DNA of 64,000 nt, taken from Macrolepiota albuminosa (taxonomy: Eukaryota; Basidiomycota; Agaricomycetes; Agaricales; Agaricaceae). Position 1 is the first letter of the stretch; each line of letters starts with the position of its first letter. The notes below the pieces were generated by a model. It saw only the letters and a list, made by a program, of their open reading frames with translations, was not told the DNA's origin and searched no databases. The translations under genes were made by a program, and so were the position numbers. The stretch is from positions 124,001-188,000 of the forward strand of contig JAMWFC010000029.1 in NCBI GenBank assembly GCA_027475525.1, read 5' to 3'. Below, one piece after another: positions 30,901-42,600 of the stretch.

Positions 30901-32575
30901 GTCTGGTAGTTTTAATGATATCCTTTTTAAATCTCGCATGGACAGTCTGAGGATTATATTCAGGCATATGTTGTGTCTTTGATTCTTGTACTTCCTTATA
31001 GTATTGTTTAGCTAGTTCCTCCAGCTTAGTTTTAAGCAGTTTGTGTTTGAGGAGGAATGCCGGCATGGCATATCTGCCAGTTCCCTGATGCGGCAGCCAG
31101 GGGTTTATCATGCTCATATGGGCTAGCAGGTGGTCGGTCTGTATACCAGTTCTTTTGATTTTCCAGTTGTGTGTGAATTCATGCAGGTTATCACTTATGT
31201 AGATCCGGTCCAGTCTTGACTGTAAGGACCATTTTCTGTTCGGAAGGTGAAATCTATGCCAGCTGGGTTTTCCCTTCTCCATCCATCTGTGAGGTCAAAG
31301 TAGGCTCTCAGTTTAAAAAGGGAGTTTACTGTGCTTAGTGACTCTTGGTGTGAAGTCTGTCCACAGAGTCTTCCACTACATTGAAGTCTCCAAGCATACA
31401 TGTGGGTTTTTTTCGCTTTTCTTTTTTCCAGTGCTCCTCTATTTGTTCCCAGAACTCTTTATTTTCTCAGGGTTGGTTGGATGTGTATATTTCTAGGCAT
31501 GCAATTGTTGTTTCTTGGTTCCAAGGTATGTCTACAACCATTGCTCTACCTTTGATGATTGTATCTGTGCTTGCTTTCTTCCATCTAGTTGTTCTCTTAT
31601 TTAGGACTATTGCCACTCCCATTTTGTTGGGGGATGAGTTGTCTAAGATGGACATGATATGTAGTCTCTTTTCGTATTGTTCATTCAGTCTTTTTCTGTT
31701 GTCTTTGGACAGGTGTGTTTCCTGGAATGCCAGGATATCTATTCTTTCCGTCAGCATGAGGTTGCTGATCTCCCCCCACTTGTGCTCAGTGGAGCTAGAT
31801 CCTGCCCCTTTTAACATTAAGTGTTGCAATTTTTAGGGTGCCTTTGTGTGGAGGCTTGGGAGCCTTCTTTTGGCCATGTCTCACGGTGTGGCTGTCATTC
31901 CGGGTTAGTGTTTCTGTTTTCCCACTCATTGGCAGTGAGTTTGCTGTATATAGTCTGGGAGTTTTATTTAGGTTTGTGCATTGTAGGCATGTATCCGCTA
32001 TCTCACTCTGACCCTGTGTTTGACCCCAGTTTATTTTGTTTATGGGTTCCCACATGGATTCATTCTGATCCAGCCCTGTATCTTGGGGTCCCTCCAGTTG
32101 TTGGGGGTTGGATGTCCTTAGTGCATTGTCTGCGGTGATTTTTTCTGCCTCAGCTTGTCTAGCCAGTATCTGCTGTGGGTTTCCACCTCCATCGTTCCAG
32201 CAGGGGTCCTTAGAGAAATGAGCGGTAGCTTGGTCATATTCCCTTCCTCCTGCCAGGAAGTTGTTACCGTAAGCCTGTTGTTGATTACCTATGTTAGTTC
32301 TGTTAGCTGTTTCATTGTCTTTACCTGTCATGTTCATGTTGTGTGGTTTGGTTTCCCCAGAGGGGAGGAGGGGGTTTGTGGGCTGCGCTACTTGGTTTTG
32401 TCTTACATGTATTCTTTATAGTAACAATTGGCTGTATTATTTGTGGTAGATACATATATGCTCTTATGCACACTTCATATTCTTACGTGCAGCCTTGACC
32501 TCTCTGTGAGTGTTAAGAACTTCTGCCTCTGAAGCTCTGTCCACCACCCCACCAGGGGTAGCCAGATCCCCTTGT

Positions 32576-34257
32576 TCAGTAGCCACGGTAGTTTTGGTGA
32601 GATCCGTTCTGCTTCTCATTGACAAAGTCCATTGTCCCTGCTGTATCCCCTGGGCCGTTTGGTTGGAACCCAAGCCATCCCAGCAGCCTTGAGAAGGGGC
32701 AATTGAAAGAGTCATGGTCTGAAGATTTGCAGCCTGTGCAGTGTGGCTGTTTGTGCTTGCCTGTCAGCACATGGCCTTTCCCAAAGGTAAGAGTTTTGAA
32801 AGTGCATGCCCTCATCTTTCTTTGGAGGTTTTTGTAGCCTTCATCATCATAGTCAGGGCTATTCTGGAAGTATAGGTTCCAGCACCTCACTGTGCTTGTC
32901 CTTAACTTTATGGAAAGGAAGGATGCATGGATATCCAGTACACAGTCTAGGGCTTCCTCAGTGGGGAGATTGGTATAGCTCTCTACAATGGCTCTTATCT
33001 CCAGGGAGGATTGAAAGGTTCGTTTTGCCAATTCCTCGACTAAGTGTCAGGTACTCTGTGTGTTATTGTACATAAGGCCCCTCATTGTGAGGATGTACTT
33101 ATGTTGAGGTAGGTGTCTCGGGAGGAAGAAAACTGTTGCATCCGGGGATGCCACGACCTCCAGCTCAAGCACTTTTTGCGCCTGCTGTGGGTTTAGTTCA
33201 ACTACTAGGAGGTGGTACGGGTATGGGTACCTGTTTTTCCCATTGGGCAGCAGGTTCTGTTTAGGGAAGATGACGGCAACACTTTCATCATGTTTGACAT
33301 AGACCAGACTCTTGATCACTTTCTTGATTATGTCTCCAACTCTCATTTTCCTCATTTCTGTCAGTTCATACCTGCCTCTGTAGAGCCTGGCCCAGATTGT
33401 GGGGCCAGCGATGTCCTCCCATTTGTTCAAGGTTTCTGGGGCAATGTTGAAAGCAGGATCAGCTGCTAGGCATACTTTGGGCCATCCTCCAGGCAGCATG
33501 ACTGTCCTTTGGAAGCCTTTCCCATTGGTTGTGATGTCACCTTCTGTGGTCTCAAACCATAGCTCCAGGTTGTCATGGTCTGGGTCCTCCTGCATTCTGA
33601 GCTTGTAGGGGGCTGGGAAGGGGGTGGTGACTTTTATTGGGCTATCCATGTTTTGGTCCATATCGGGGGGGGGGGGGTATTGGCTTCCATGTGGACTTTT
33701 GCTTGTGCAGAGTTGTTGGAGGCCAGGTACAGCTGAGGGCTTTCAGCCATATTAGCATGGTCCTTGACTCCTGCCTTTGGGGTAGTTGTGGACTGCGTCC
33801 TGCTACCAGCTTTTGGGTTCCTATTTGCTGTGTTTCCTCTGTCTTGGAGGTTGCCTTCTGCATCGGTATAGCTCAGTGTGGAGGCAGGTGTGGTGGGGCC
33901 TTGGCTACTGGGATCTTGGTGGGTTCCTTTGTTTTCGCTCAGGTTAGTCCCGCTCTTGGTTGCTTGCCTCTTTGTGCTCCTCCCTTTGATGGGCAAGTTG
34001 GAGTGGGGGCGTTCGCTAGTCTCATAGGGCTTAGCAGACACTTTTCTAGCTTTTTTGTGGTTTTTCCTCAGTGTCACAACCTGCCAGCCCCCTACAGTGT
34101 TCTTGTTGTTCAAGAGGGCATTGACATCGTTGCTGGCTAGACCCAGAGTGTTGTCAACCTCAATGGAGGGGGTCTTAGACATACTGATATTGTTTTCAGT
34201 GAGAGCTCGTCCTTGCACCGGTATGGTGGGCATATGGGGGACAGTGGGGTCTAGCAA
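32576..34257 (-). pseudogene. LINE ORF1 (Gag-like, CCHC zinc knuckle)
   Basis: Three open stretches in order: 34257-33634, 33661-33047 and 33031-32576. The first two differ in phase and meet at a run of G residues (33665-33677), where one base more or less restores the frame; this could be decay or a homopolymer miscall. The second and third share a frame and are parted by one TGA. The N-terminal part is polar and Thr/Ser/Pro-rich. The middle resembles an RRM-like fold region of LINE ORF1 proteins. The end has a zinc knuckle, CTGCKSSDHDSFNC. It would bind element RNA. Confidence 0.7.
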
Positions 34258-34746
34258 GGGGTTTTGGTGTCTGCTTTTCTGTCCCAGGTTAAACTCACTG
34301 AGTGCCCTCAGGAGGCAGGTGGGGGAGGGGGTGCATCATCCTGGTAGGTTCATCACTACCTCCGCATATAAGCATTCAGAGAGGGGGCTAGAGGGTCTGT
34401 CCATTATATGATATACATATTGGGAGTATTCTGCTTGGGCTTTTTTCCTCTCATGTCCTTTCTGTTTTTTCCCATCATCGGGATTCTGGCTATGCAGTTT
34501 GTCGCTTGGGGTGTTCATCTCAAAGTGTCTCAGATGCCCTTTACATTTGCGTGCGCTGAAGTTCTTGGGCCAGGGGAAGAGGTTTGTACTCAGAGTGCCA
34601 ACTTGATTATCGTGTTATTATGACCACCCTTTGTGGGTCCCTCAGTCCACTTGTTGGGGTACGTAGCGGCCCAAGGGTAGCAGAGGTGTCTGTTTGCACA
34701 TGCTTTCTGGAACCAAGATGGTGGTTTGGATTCAAGTTGCCCCCCC

Positions 34747-34760
34747 CTCTTTTAGACATT
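34747..34760. repeat. Target-site duplication of the LINE (right)
   Basis: CTCTTTTAGACATT, same as 26224-26237. Confidence 0.9.
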
Positions 34761-35766
34761 CTTGTTTATTTACAGAGCTGAGGATGCTACTGTCATGTGC
34801 CGGGAAATGCAAATTTTAGCCATTTTTTTCTGTAGGTTTGTCCTCGATGTGTATGGCCTTCAAACTTTCAGATCATCTCAATATGCATCTTAGCTATGGA
34901 CTAGTAATTTTTGTTTGAAGTTTTCTATTGCATAAGTTGTGTCAGTCGATGACCGAGTAAGAGGTACCAAAAGCACCAGAAAGTGCAAAATCCATCACAC
35001 CGGGTCACAGTCCCAATTCTAGCTCTGCTTGACTTGTCTTGGACACTAGATGGTGCATCACGCACAAGCCAGGCATTAGTAACCATGTGTACACTTTATC
35101 TGTCAATGAATCAATGCTTCTATTGACAAAATCTACTATAGTAAGTACTGTTATGAGCATGTAAGGAATTAATGGAATAGTAGGCTGGGTGCTGTACCAT
35201 GGACAAACCAGTAGAATAACTTGTGGGAATGCCTGGGGTCGAGAAATCTACAAGAGCAGGAGGGGTTGCAGTAAGGGCTGCCCCCATTGAGTACAGTGAA
35301 ACAGGTGTGTTATAAGTTGTGGTATTGAGGTGGCAGCGCTGTAATGGCGGCTGTGTATCTAATGCGTTGTTTGATCCCTCGACAGTGTCCTCATTCAACG
35401 GAGCGGAGAACAAAGAGTTTTTTTGCTGACAGGGCAGCCTGTCACTCCAAGGTATTTAATCCACTCAACAAGTGCCTCTTCCTGTGCAGGAGTAAGAAGT
35501 AGTTGGTTCTTGTGTGTTTCGGTTTTAGGTGTGGCGAGGCCATTATATCAATGCCATAAAGTGTGATATGGAACTTTATAATGTTGAGCTGCCTTGGTAA
35601 CAGATAAAAAGACCTCATTCTCCAAGTCTTTACAGGCCTCTTGTATGAGAGCCTCAGTGTCAGGATGAACAGTATTGCAGTAGACGGCAGCGTGAACCAT
35701 TTCAGCAGAACGTTGAAAAAAAAGCGGAGTGTCATGGTGCTAGTGCGCATTTTGACTATGCCGTTC
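34761..35766 (-). mobile_element. Pogo/Fot1-type element copy 2, internally deleted (main part)
   Basis: Reading the minus strand from about 35735, the N-terminal transposase region is recognisable: PDTEALIQEACKDLENEVF, then AQHYKVPYHTLWH with a stop, and EEALVEWIKYLGVTGCPVSK. The reading then jumps at about 35413 to the element's extreme C-terminal low-complexity part (QPPLQRCHLNTTTYNTPVSL versus LLQRRCLNATAGTIPTSLYL in copy 1). So the DDE domain, coiled coil and SAP region are deleted. The 3' untranslated part continues to about 34800. The copia element at 35767-41863 sits in its 5' untranslated region; the rest resumes at 41864. The first ~30 bases here are array spacer. Confidence 0.7.
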
Positions 35767-36091
35767 TGTCGAGGGAAATGCCTTGTGACTCCGGACTCAC
35801 TATGAAACACTCACGTCATATATTAAGTCATAATTCATATGTTTCTCTTTTCTACGTACATGTCTTAAAACTCCATATTGATTACTTATGCATGACGTCT
35901 TCCTGTCTCATCACTTCAACTGTATATTATGTTGAGACACACCTGGAGATAGATTATCTTACGATTTCCACTCTCCAGGTGAGTCTTCTTGTATCTTATT
36001 ACTTACATATTATCTTACGATTTCTACTCTCCAGATACTTACTACATTATATTCATACTCGAATACATCTGTTTACCTATATGCTGTGTCA
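35767..36091 (+). repeat. 5' LTR of copia element
   Basis: 325 bases, TG...CA, differing from the 3' LTR by scattered substitutions, so the insertion is not recent. Confidence 0.9.
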
Positions 36092-36110
36092 GGTTATGGG
36101 CCCCGACGTT

Positions 36111-39100
36111 ATGTCTGACAATACTTCAGAAATGTTACAGTTTGCGAAGTTTAACGGTACCAACTATCATGTTTGGTCTGATAATATGAAAAATGCGTTA
36201 CTGGCCAAATCATTATGGGGCGTTACCTCAGGACAAGAAACCTGCCCAACTAAACCTCCTACAGAATACTCCGAATTGTCAACCGTTGCTCGTTCTGAAG
36301 GGGATCAGTTACCTCAGACTGTCTCTAAAGAGGGTCAGGATGAGTTGTTGACTGCTGCCTGTCCTAAAGAGGATCAGTCACCTCAGACTGTTCCTAAAGA
36401 AGGCCAGGAGCCGATGAATGTGATATATTCAAAGGACTATTCAGCATGGGAACATGCCCATGAGAGGTACAAGCGTTGGCTGAATAAGGACAATGCTGCG
36501 TGAGGGTTAATTCAAAGTGCATCGAATATACTCAATGCGAATCTATCGTCACCCTTGATACTTCAAAGAAAATCTGGGATCACCTTCATCAACATTACGT
36601 TGATCAACAGAGTGGGATCAACGTACATTATTACCACCAGCAACTGTATAGGAAATGATAGGATGGAAGTTCTCCCTTGACAAACTATCTCGGTTTCTAC
36701 ATGAACATATGTCGTCGATTTCTTGATGCTGGTCACCGCATTGATGACAATACTATAATCAATGCTATTCTTTTGTCGTTACCACGTTCTCCTACCTGGG
36801 AAGTTGTCAAACAGAATTTGCTGTTTCGGGGTGCCTCCTTAATGCTCAAAACTGTCACTACTGAATTATTGATTGTATTACCTTGGAGGATGCCGTGACT
36901 AGCAAAACATTGGCATTTACTGCGAGAACTGAGCCTGAATCGAGTGGGAGTCGACAGATTCCTAAAACAACAAAAAGGAAGTCAAAACCAAAACACGAGC
37001 CAAAACCCGATGACATTTGTCATAATTGTGATGAGAAGAGACACTGGAGTCTGAAGTGCCCCAAGCCCAAAAAGGCGAAAAATGCTGGTCAAGCTCGACT
37101 TACTGTTTCCACTTGTAATTCCGAATCTCGCAAAATTGGCCAAGTCATGATGGCAACTTCAAAGGATATGCCCGCTGGACTACTTCTTGATAGTGCCGCT
37201 TCGAGTCACATGGTGGCCGACCAGACTTACTTCGTCGACTACCGTAAAACAAGTAATCAGCACATATCAGTTGGAGGACAAAATCAACTACTTGTTGAAG
37301 ATACAGGTGCGATTACGTTCCGTACTCACTTGTCTTCTGGTACAAGTGATGTTGTCTTGCACGATGTCCTCCACATTCCCACTCTAGAGGCTAATCTTAT
37401 CAGTTTGGGTTCTTTACAGCGTGAAGGCATTAGGTTCCATGACTTTCCTTATGGAATTTCATTGTCTTGGCAAGGTCAAGAATTCCTCCATGCAAATCTC
37501 GTTGGCACTTGCGGTGATGATGCCCAAATCGAGCTGGGCACTGCGTGGACTATCACTAGTGCAGCTACTTAGCCAATATAGCTTTGAGCGTGCTAAGTGT
37601 GTGAGAGAGTCCCGGACAGGTCCCAGAGAACACACAGTAGGCAAGAGGTTGGTGGCAAGGAAAGTGGGTGATTGGAGGCACTTGCATATGGCTCCAAAAC
37701 GTGGCTACAGAGCGCTAAAAGTCGCTAAGGGGGAGCGCTAAGAGCGTGGGAAAGTCGCTAAGAAAGGCGCTAAGAGGTGCAGGAAAGGGTCGCTAAGAGG
37801 CGCTAAGTGTTAGCACCTAGAACATGATAATAAAAGGATGAGATTGCTTAGCGGATCTAAGCACAAAAGCCAAGCCGTAGTTGCAAGGCGCTAGAGAGAG
37901 AGAGATATAGAAAACTAGAGCAGAGTCCCCTTGCTTGACACGGTCAACAAGAGGTAGTCTGTTGCGTATGGAGACCAAAATGTTGGGATACGATCCCTAC
38001 TGCCAAATTGATTCCTTGAACTACTAACAAAAAGTAGGTATTTATAGTAAAGAAAGTTAGCTGACGCTAAGAGGTTAAGCGTCACTAGAGGGTGGTGAAC
38101 TGATAAAAATGTAAGTAAATGTGGTGAATTGAATTGTATAGTAAAAAGGTCCATGATAATGCTGTCATGGAAATACTTCATCATTTCCCCTTGTAAGCGC
38201 TGCCACTGGCTAAGAGCATTATGCCGGATTGGCTGATGCCAAGTGTCTGTGTAAATGTATAGCCTTGGAGTGCAAGTGGCAAGGTGCGGTGAGGTGTCAA
38301 TAGTGGTGCGAAGAATAAGTGGTGCCATAAAAATGGTCTGAGAGTAATTGGAGTCTGTAGCTGCGAGTTATTAGTGTAAAAATATGAGAAAAATAGTGCT
38401 AGAAGCGCTAGAGCGTGGCGCTTCTGGTGGTACTAGTGGGCTGATGTGAGGTGCGGGTATTGGTGCTATCTGTAGCCAGCCATGATGCAGGCTTATCAGC
38501 AGCACACTCTACCGGATCGAAACGATGACCATTGGAATAGTTGACAATCAGGTGGCTTATATTGCCAGTGAGTCTACCATGTGTTTATGGCACCGTCAAT
38601 TAGGACATATTAGTCCTTGCACTATAAAAACCATGGTGGATCACAATTTAGTCACTAGCATCAAAATAAAGTTACCTCAAGAATTCGATCGGTTATGCAG
38701 CAGATGTGCTGAAGGTAAGGCTACAAGACCGCCCTTGCCCGACATGAGCAATACAAAATACAAGAAAAACAAATTACTTGTCATGGACCTCACCGGACCC
38801 ATGAGTGTAGCCACCTGGGACGGAAATTGCTATGCAATGGTAGTTGTCGAAGCCAGCAAACATTTTCCAACTGGGAGACTCCTCAAAACTAAGGAGGAAG
38901 TGGGAGACAATGTGCGCGAAGTCACGGCTATGTATGAGCATGATGGCGGTCAGTTTGTTAAGATTATCCAAACTGACAATGGCAGTGAATTTGTTAATTC
39001 TACGATGCGAAAATTCTGTGCACTTAACGGAATAAAACATCAAACTACGAATTCCTACCGACCACAGCAGAACGGTATTGTGGAACATGCTATAGCCGTA

Positions 39101-41482
39101 ATAATGGAGATGGTTAGAAGTATGCTTCATGGAGCGAAAATGGACTTACGGTATTGGGGAGAAGCGTTCCTTTACACTGTCTATATACGATCGATCACAC
39201 CAACGTCAGCGCTTCAAGGAAAAATTCCACTGATGGAGTGGAATGGATGTGTACCCAATTTATCTCATCTCCGAATCTTTGGATCATTAGGTTGGGCTCA
39301 CGTTCCAAGGGAAGTTCGACAAAGTAAACTCAAATCCTGAGCCGTGAGAGTTTGAATGCTTGGGTGGTGGTCAGATGAGACCAAAGGCTACAAATTGGAG
39401 GACTTAGAGAACGGCAAGTTAATATCCTCAAGGGATGTCGAGTTTTACAAGGACAATACTCTGAGTGAACTTGCCCATTTTGACTCTGGTTTGACTCAAT
39501 CATCTCCCGAAGAAATCAATGAGATGATTGATACAGCTGTTTATCCTGAGTTGGATTTACCGGAGAAAGTCGACATTCCCTCTACGAGTTCCGGATCCAA
39601 AGTCGAGTCTCAAATACAGGAGCTTCAGCTCACTGACAATGAAATGAGAGAAGAAACACCGATTGGAGGATTACAATACCCTTCCGTGCCACCTTCCCTT
39701 TCCCCTCCACCTGTTGTAAGTCCAACCGAAGTACCACCTGCGCCTCAAAAGTCGTCAAGATGGCAAGATCTGCCCCGTTGTGAGCCTTTGACTTGCACTA
39801 AATGTATTCCGATTAGATATCAACAAGATCTTGACGATGAAAACTCAAGTCATATGGCCTTTGTTGCTGTCTCAGGACCTCGTATTGAGGACGCTTTGGC
39901 TTCTCCACAGGCTGGTGACTGGCAAAAGGCTATAGAGTTGGAATACAAGCAGCTTCTCCAAAAATGTGTTTTCGAAGAAGTCAACGAGTTACCTCCAGGC
40001 AAAAGAGCTGTGTGAAGTAAAGTTGTATTAAAGGAAAAGTTTGATGAACATGGCAAACACGCGAAATACAAAGCATGCATTGTTGCACAAGGTTTTTCGC
40101 AAGTCCCAGGTATTGACTATAACGACACATTTTCGTCAGTTGCCAAGTTTACAACTTTTCGAGTGTTTTTGACCTTAGCTGCTTCACTTGATTTTGAGAT
40201 TCATCAAATTGATGTCATAGGTGCTTATTTGGAGGGAAATCTCGATGAAGAGATATATATGCGCGCTCCAAAAGAAATTGGTAAGGCCAAATACTGGAAG
40301 TTGCTCAAGGCTATATATGGCCTCAAACAAGCAGGTTGCAAATGGAAGGAAAGACTACATGACGTACTCATGACCTTAGGGTTCAAGCCCTCACACGCTG
40401 ATGACTGCTTATATATTTTACGATCAAAAGGTCAAATCTCACTTATTGTTGTTGTCTATGTCGATGACATGGCAATAGCGGGTAAGGATATTTGCAGGAT
40501 TATTTCATTCAAACAGGACATGAATAGGAACTTTGACATCACGGATCTTGGAGAAGTTCACTATATTCTTGGTCTTCAAATCAAACGGGATTGACCCAAT
40601 CGAATTATTTATTTAAACCAATCGATTTACATCGACTCCGTTTTAGAACGATTTGGGATGACTTCTTGCCATCCTGTAACGACCCCCCTGCAAACAAATC
40701 ATGACCTTTCACAACTCCAATGCCCACATACGGAGGAAGAACGTGATAACTATGCTCAATACTCCAATGGGCTAAATTACTTATCCCTAGTCAGCTCATT
40801 GTTATATGCAACTCAAACTCGACCTGATATTCAGTTTTCGGTCAGTTTATTAGCCCAGTTTTCAAACAACCCTGGTATCCCTCATCTTATGGGTTGCAAA
40901 CGTGTTTTACGATATTTAAAAGGCACAAAGTCACTTTGCCTTAAATTGGGCGGCTTTAAACATGAGCAGATCCAACTGGTGGGATGGAGCAATGCCAATT
41001 GGGCTCAAGATCAATATGATCAACGCTCTGTTAGCGGATAGTGTTACGACATTGACGGAAGCTTGGTATCCTGGTTATCCAGGAAACAATTGGTGACAGC
41101 AACGTCGACAGTGGAGGCAGAGTATATTGCCTCTGCCAATGCAACCCGGGAAGCGATTTGGCTTCGAAATCTATTAAAAGATCTTGGTTTTGAGCAAGTA
41201 CAAGCAACTATCATCCACACCAATAATACTGGAAGCATCGCGTTGTCTAAGAACCCTGTTGGTCACTCTCGTGCCAAACACATCGATATATGCTTCCATT
41301 TCATCCGAGAGCATATTGCTCAGGGAAATATTCGACTTGAATATGTTCCTACCCAGAAAATGATTGCCGATACGTTGACGAAGGCATTGCCATGCGAAAC
41401 CTTCAAAAAGCATTGTGAATTTTTGGGAGTCGTCTCTCCTCCGTCACAGTCAAGTGGGAGTGTTGAGGGAAATGCCTCGTGA
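36111..41482 (+). pseudogene. Copia Gag-Pol polyprotein, broken
   Basis: Gag starts at the ATG at 36111 (MSDNTSEMLQFAKFNGTNYH) and stops at 36503. The zinc knuckle CHNCDEKRHWSLKC is near 37020. The protease reads LLLDSAASSHM with Ala in place of the usual Gly of DSGAS. The integrase (from about 38525) has the HHCC part LWHRQLGHIS...LCSRCAEGKA, then LVMDLTGP, IQTDNGSEF and NGIVEHA. The RT is at 40163-40594 with QIDVIGAYLEGNLDEEIY and VVYVDDMAIAG. RNase H (41063-41482) has STVEAEYIASANATREAIWL. At least five in-frame stops and some frameshifts interrupt it, so no polyprotein can be made. Confidence 0.88.
37561..38503. mobile_element. Solo LTR-like insertion inside copia
   Basis: 933 bases (37566-38498) flanked by GCAGC on both sides. 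The termini are TACTTAGCC...GGCTTATCA, which on the minus strand read TGATAAGCC...GGCTAAGTA, imperfect inverted ends. No coding frame. Rich in the word GCTAAG near 37700-37810. It interrupts the copia frame between protease and integrase. A solo LTR of a gypsy-type element is the likeliest reading; a non-autonomous DNA element is possible. Confidence 0.6.
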
Positions 41483-41863
41483 CTCCGGACTCACTATGAA
41501 ACACTTGCGTCATATATTAAGTCATAATTCGTATGTTTCTCTTTTCTACATACATGTCTTAAAACTCCATATTGATTACTTATGCATGACGTCCTCCTGT
41601 CTCATCACTTCAACTGTATATTATGTTGAGACACACCTGGAGATGGATTATCTTACTTATGCATGACGTCCTCCTGTCTCATCACTTCAACTGTATATTA
41701 TGTTGAGACACACCTGGAGATGGATTATCTTACGATTTCCACTCTCCAGGTGAGTCTTCTTTGTATCTTATTACTTACATATTATCTTACAATTTACACT
41801 CTCCAGATACTTACTATATTATATTTGTACTCAAATACATCTGTTTGCCTATATGCTGCGTCA
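41461..41863 (+). repeat. 3' LTR of copia element
   Basis: 403 bases including an exact 77-base duplication; without it 326 bases, matching the 5' LTR plus one T. Confidence 0.9.
41576..41729. repeat. Exact 77-bp tandem duplication 3
   Basis: 41576-41652 repeated at 41653-41729 within the 3' LTR of the copia element; the 5' LTR has one copy. Confidence 0.95.
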
Positions 41864-42428
41864 CGTTCCAGCCGTATGCGGAACTTCAACTGCCCCCAAG
41901 CTGTCACACTCTCTTTCATCAACCTGAAGAATGTCTCTTGCTCTGAGCTTTCTACTCTCCAATATACTTCGGAATGTGAATTCCAAGTCATTTGATATGT
42001 ATGGAAACATTTTGTGTAGTTAGATTTTTCACAGTCAATCTTGATTCACTTGACCGAGCTCCGGTTAGTGACAAACCTCCCTCTGATTTTGCACTCTTGC
42101 GCCTACCACATTTTTAGTTCTCAATTATCTCTCTCAAAAACTACAAGGAACGCTTGAAATACATTATATGTAGCTATGAGATTTTTCCTGGACTCAACGG
42201 CTGAGCACACTCAGTTGAGCATTGCATTTTGCACATAGGGACATCAATAGGGATGGGCCACTGCAGTGCACGGCAATACTGAGGTCTACAGTAGAGTTTT
42301 GTCAATGACTGTTTATAAAATTGAATAGTCAAAAAGAGACCAATAACACAATTACTGAAGCAGAGAAAGAAATTTTAGCTACTATTTATATGAAACTTGA
42401 GCTCAAATTTAAATGAGTTGAGCTTTTG
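41864..42428 (-). mobile_element. 5' untranslated part of pogo copy 2, separated by copia
   Basis: The reverse complement of about 41869-42130 aligns with 21760-22000: GTGACAGCTTGGGGGCAGTT and TTCCGCATACGG against gtgacaatctaggggctatt and ctccgcatgcgg. The end of the element lies somewhere before 42250. The remaining AT-rich DNA up to 42428 shows nothing further. Confidence 0.6.
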
Positions 42429-42600
42429 TGTAACAATGTATGAGTTGAGTTCAGTTCTTTAGTGTTCCAAGTGCGTATGACCCAATTCTATAGCAAGAAT
42501 TGCAACTACACAAGCGTAGAGACTGGTAAAGGATAAAGACTAAAGAGTTACTATAACAAGTGTGACCAAATCATAGGCTGTGACAGCCTACTCTGTTACA
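42429..42600 (-). repeat. 3' LTR of the short LTR element
   Basis: 172 bases, TGTAACA...CTGTTACA, next to the polypurine tract. Confidence 0.85.

Larger units (their letters stand above)
26406..32337 (-). pseudogene. LINE ORF2: endonuclease - RT - RNase H
   Basis: Reads from about 32337 downward. Endonuclease: LKIATLNV, ILAFQETHLS, CMLGDFNVVEDSVDRL and QTDHLLAHMSM, with frameshifts near 31820 and 31340. RT frame 31282-28586: SAGPDGIPQEVWK, YRPITVLNSDYK, GMIICLDQEKAYDRVW, GVRQGDPMSCLLFNL and catalytic FADDMTIYLF. It is broken by in-frame stops near 30157 (TGA), 29975 (TAG) and 29243 (TGA). RNase H: NNAGEALAVLCAM, IVSDSKITIDSL and VKGHSSIKGNECADELA, split by a solo LTR at 27408-27983. C-terminal zinc region MNHILMECEATGQDTIW. 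The order EN-RT-RH is that of Tad-like fungal LINEs. It cannot make a functional protein. Confidence 0.85.
26238..34746 (-). mobile_element. Full-length LINE (Tad-like non-LTR retrotransposon), decayed
   Basis: Minus-strand element of 8.5 kb including a nested solo LTR. The 3' end is a run of A (T at 26236-26248 on the plus strand) and it is bounded by a 14-base target duplication, CTCTTTTAGACATT. ORF1 has a CCHC knuckle. ORF2 has an APE-type endonuclease, RT, RNase H and a C-terminal domain. The coding regions carry frameshifts and stops, most of them TGA or TAG where CGA or CAG is expected. With both ends kept, this was a full-length insertion, into the spacer between units A and B of the tRNA-Gly array. 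Confidence 0.88.
35762..41868 (+). mobile_element. Ty1/copia LTR retrotransposon (decayed), 5-bp target duplication
   Basis: Element 35767-41863 flanked by CGTTC (35762-35766 and 41864-41868). LTRs of 325 and 403 bases begin TGT(C/T)GAGGGAAATGCC and end in CTGYGTCA. The right LTR is longer only because of a 77-base duplication and a single T. A polypurine tract (aagtgggag) lies just before the 3' LTR, and ggttatgggcccc follows the 5' LTR as a likely primer-binding site. The domain order protease - integrase - RT - RNase H is copia-type. A solo LTR is nested at 37566-38498. Confidence 0.92.

Noticed and set aside
26247..34781. Many hydrophobic ORFs on the plus strand over the LINE
   Set aside because: They are antisense to well-recognised LINE domains on the minus strand.
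42300..42600. Inverted repeat TGTAACA...TGTTACA read as the ends of a 172-base MITE
   Set aside because: The same 172-base unit recurs as a direct repeat at 44217 with a shared 5-base target duplication outside both, which fits LTRs better.
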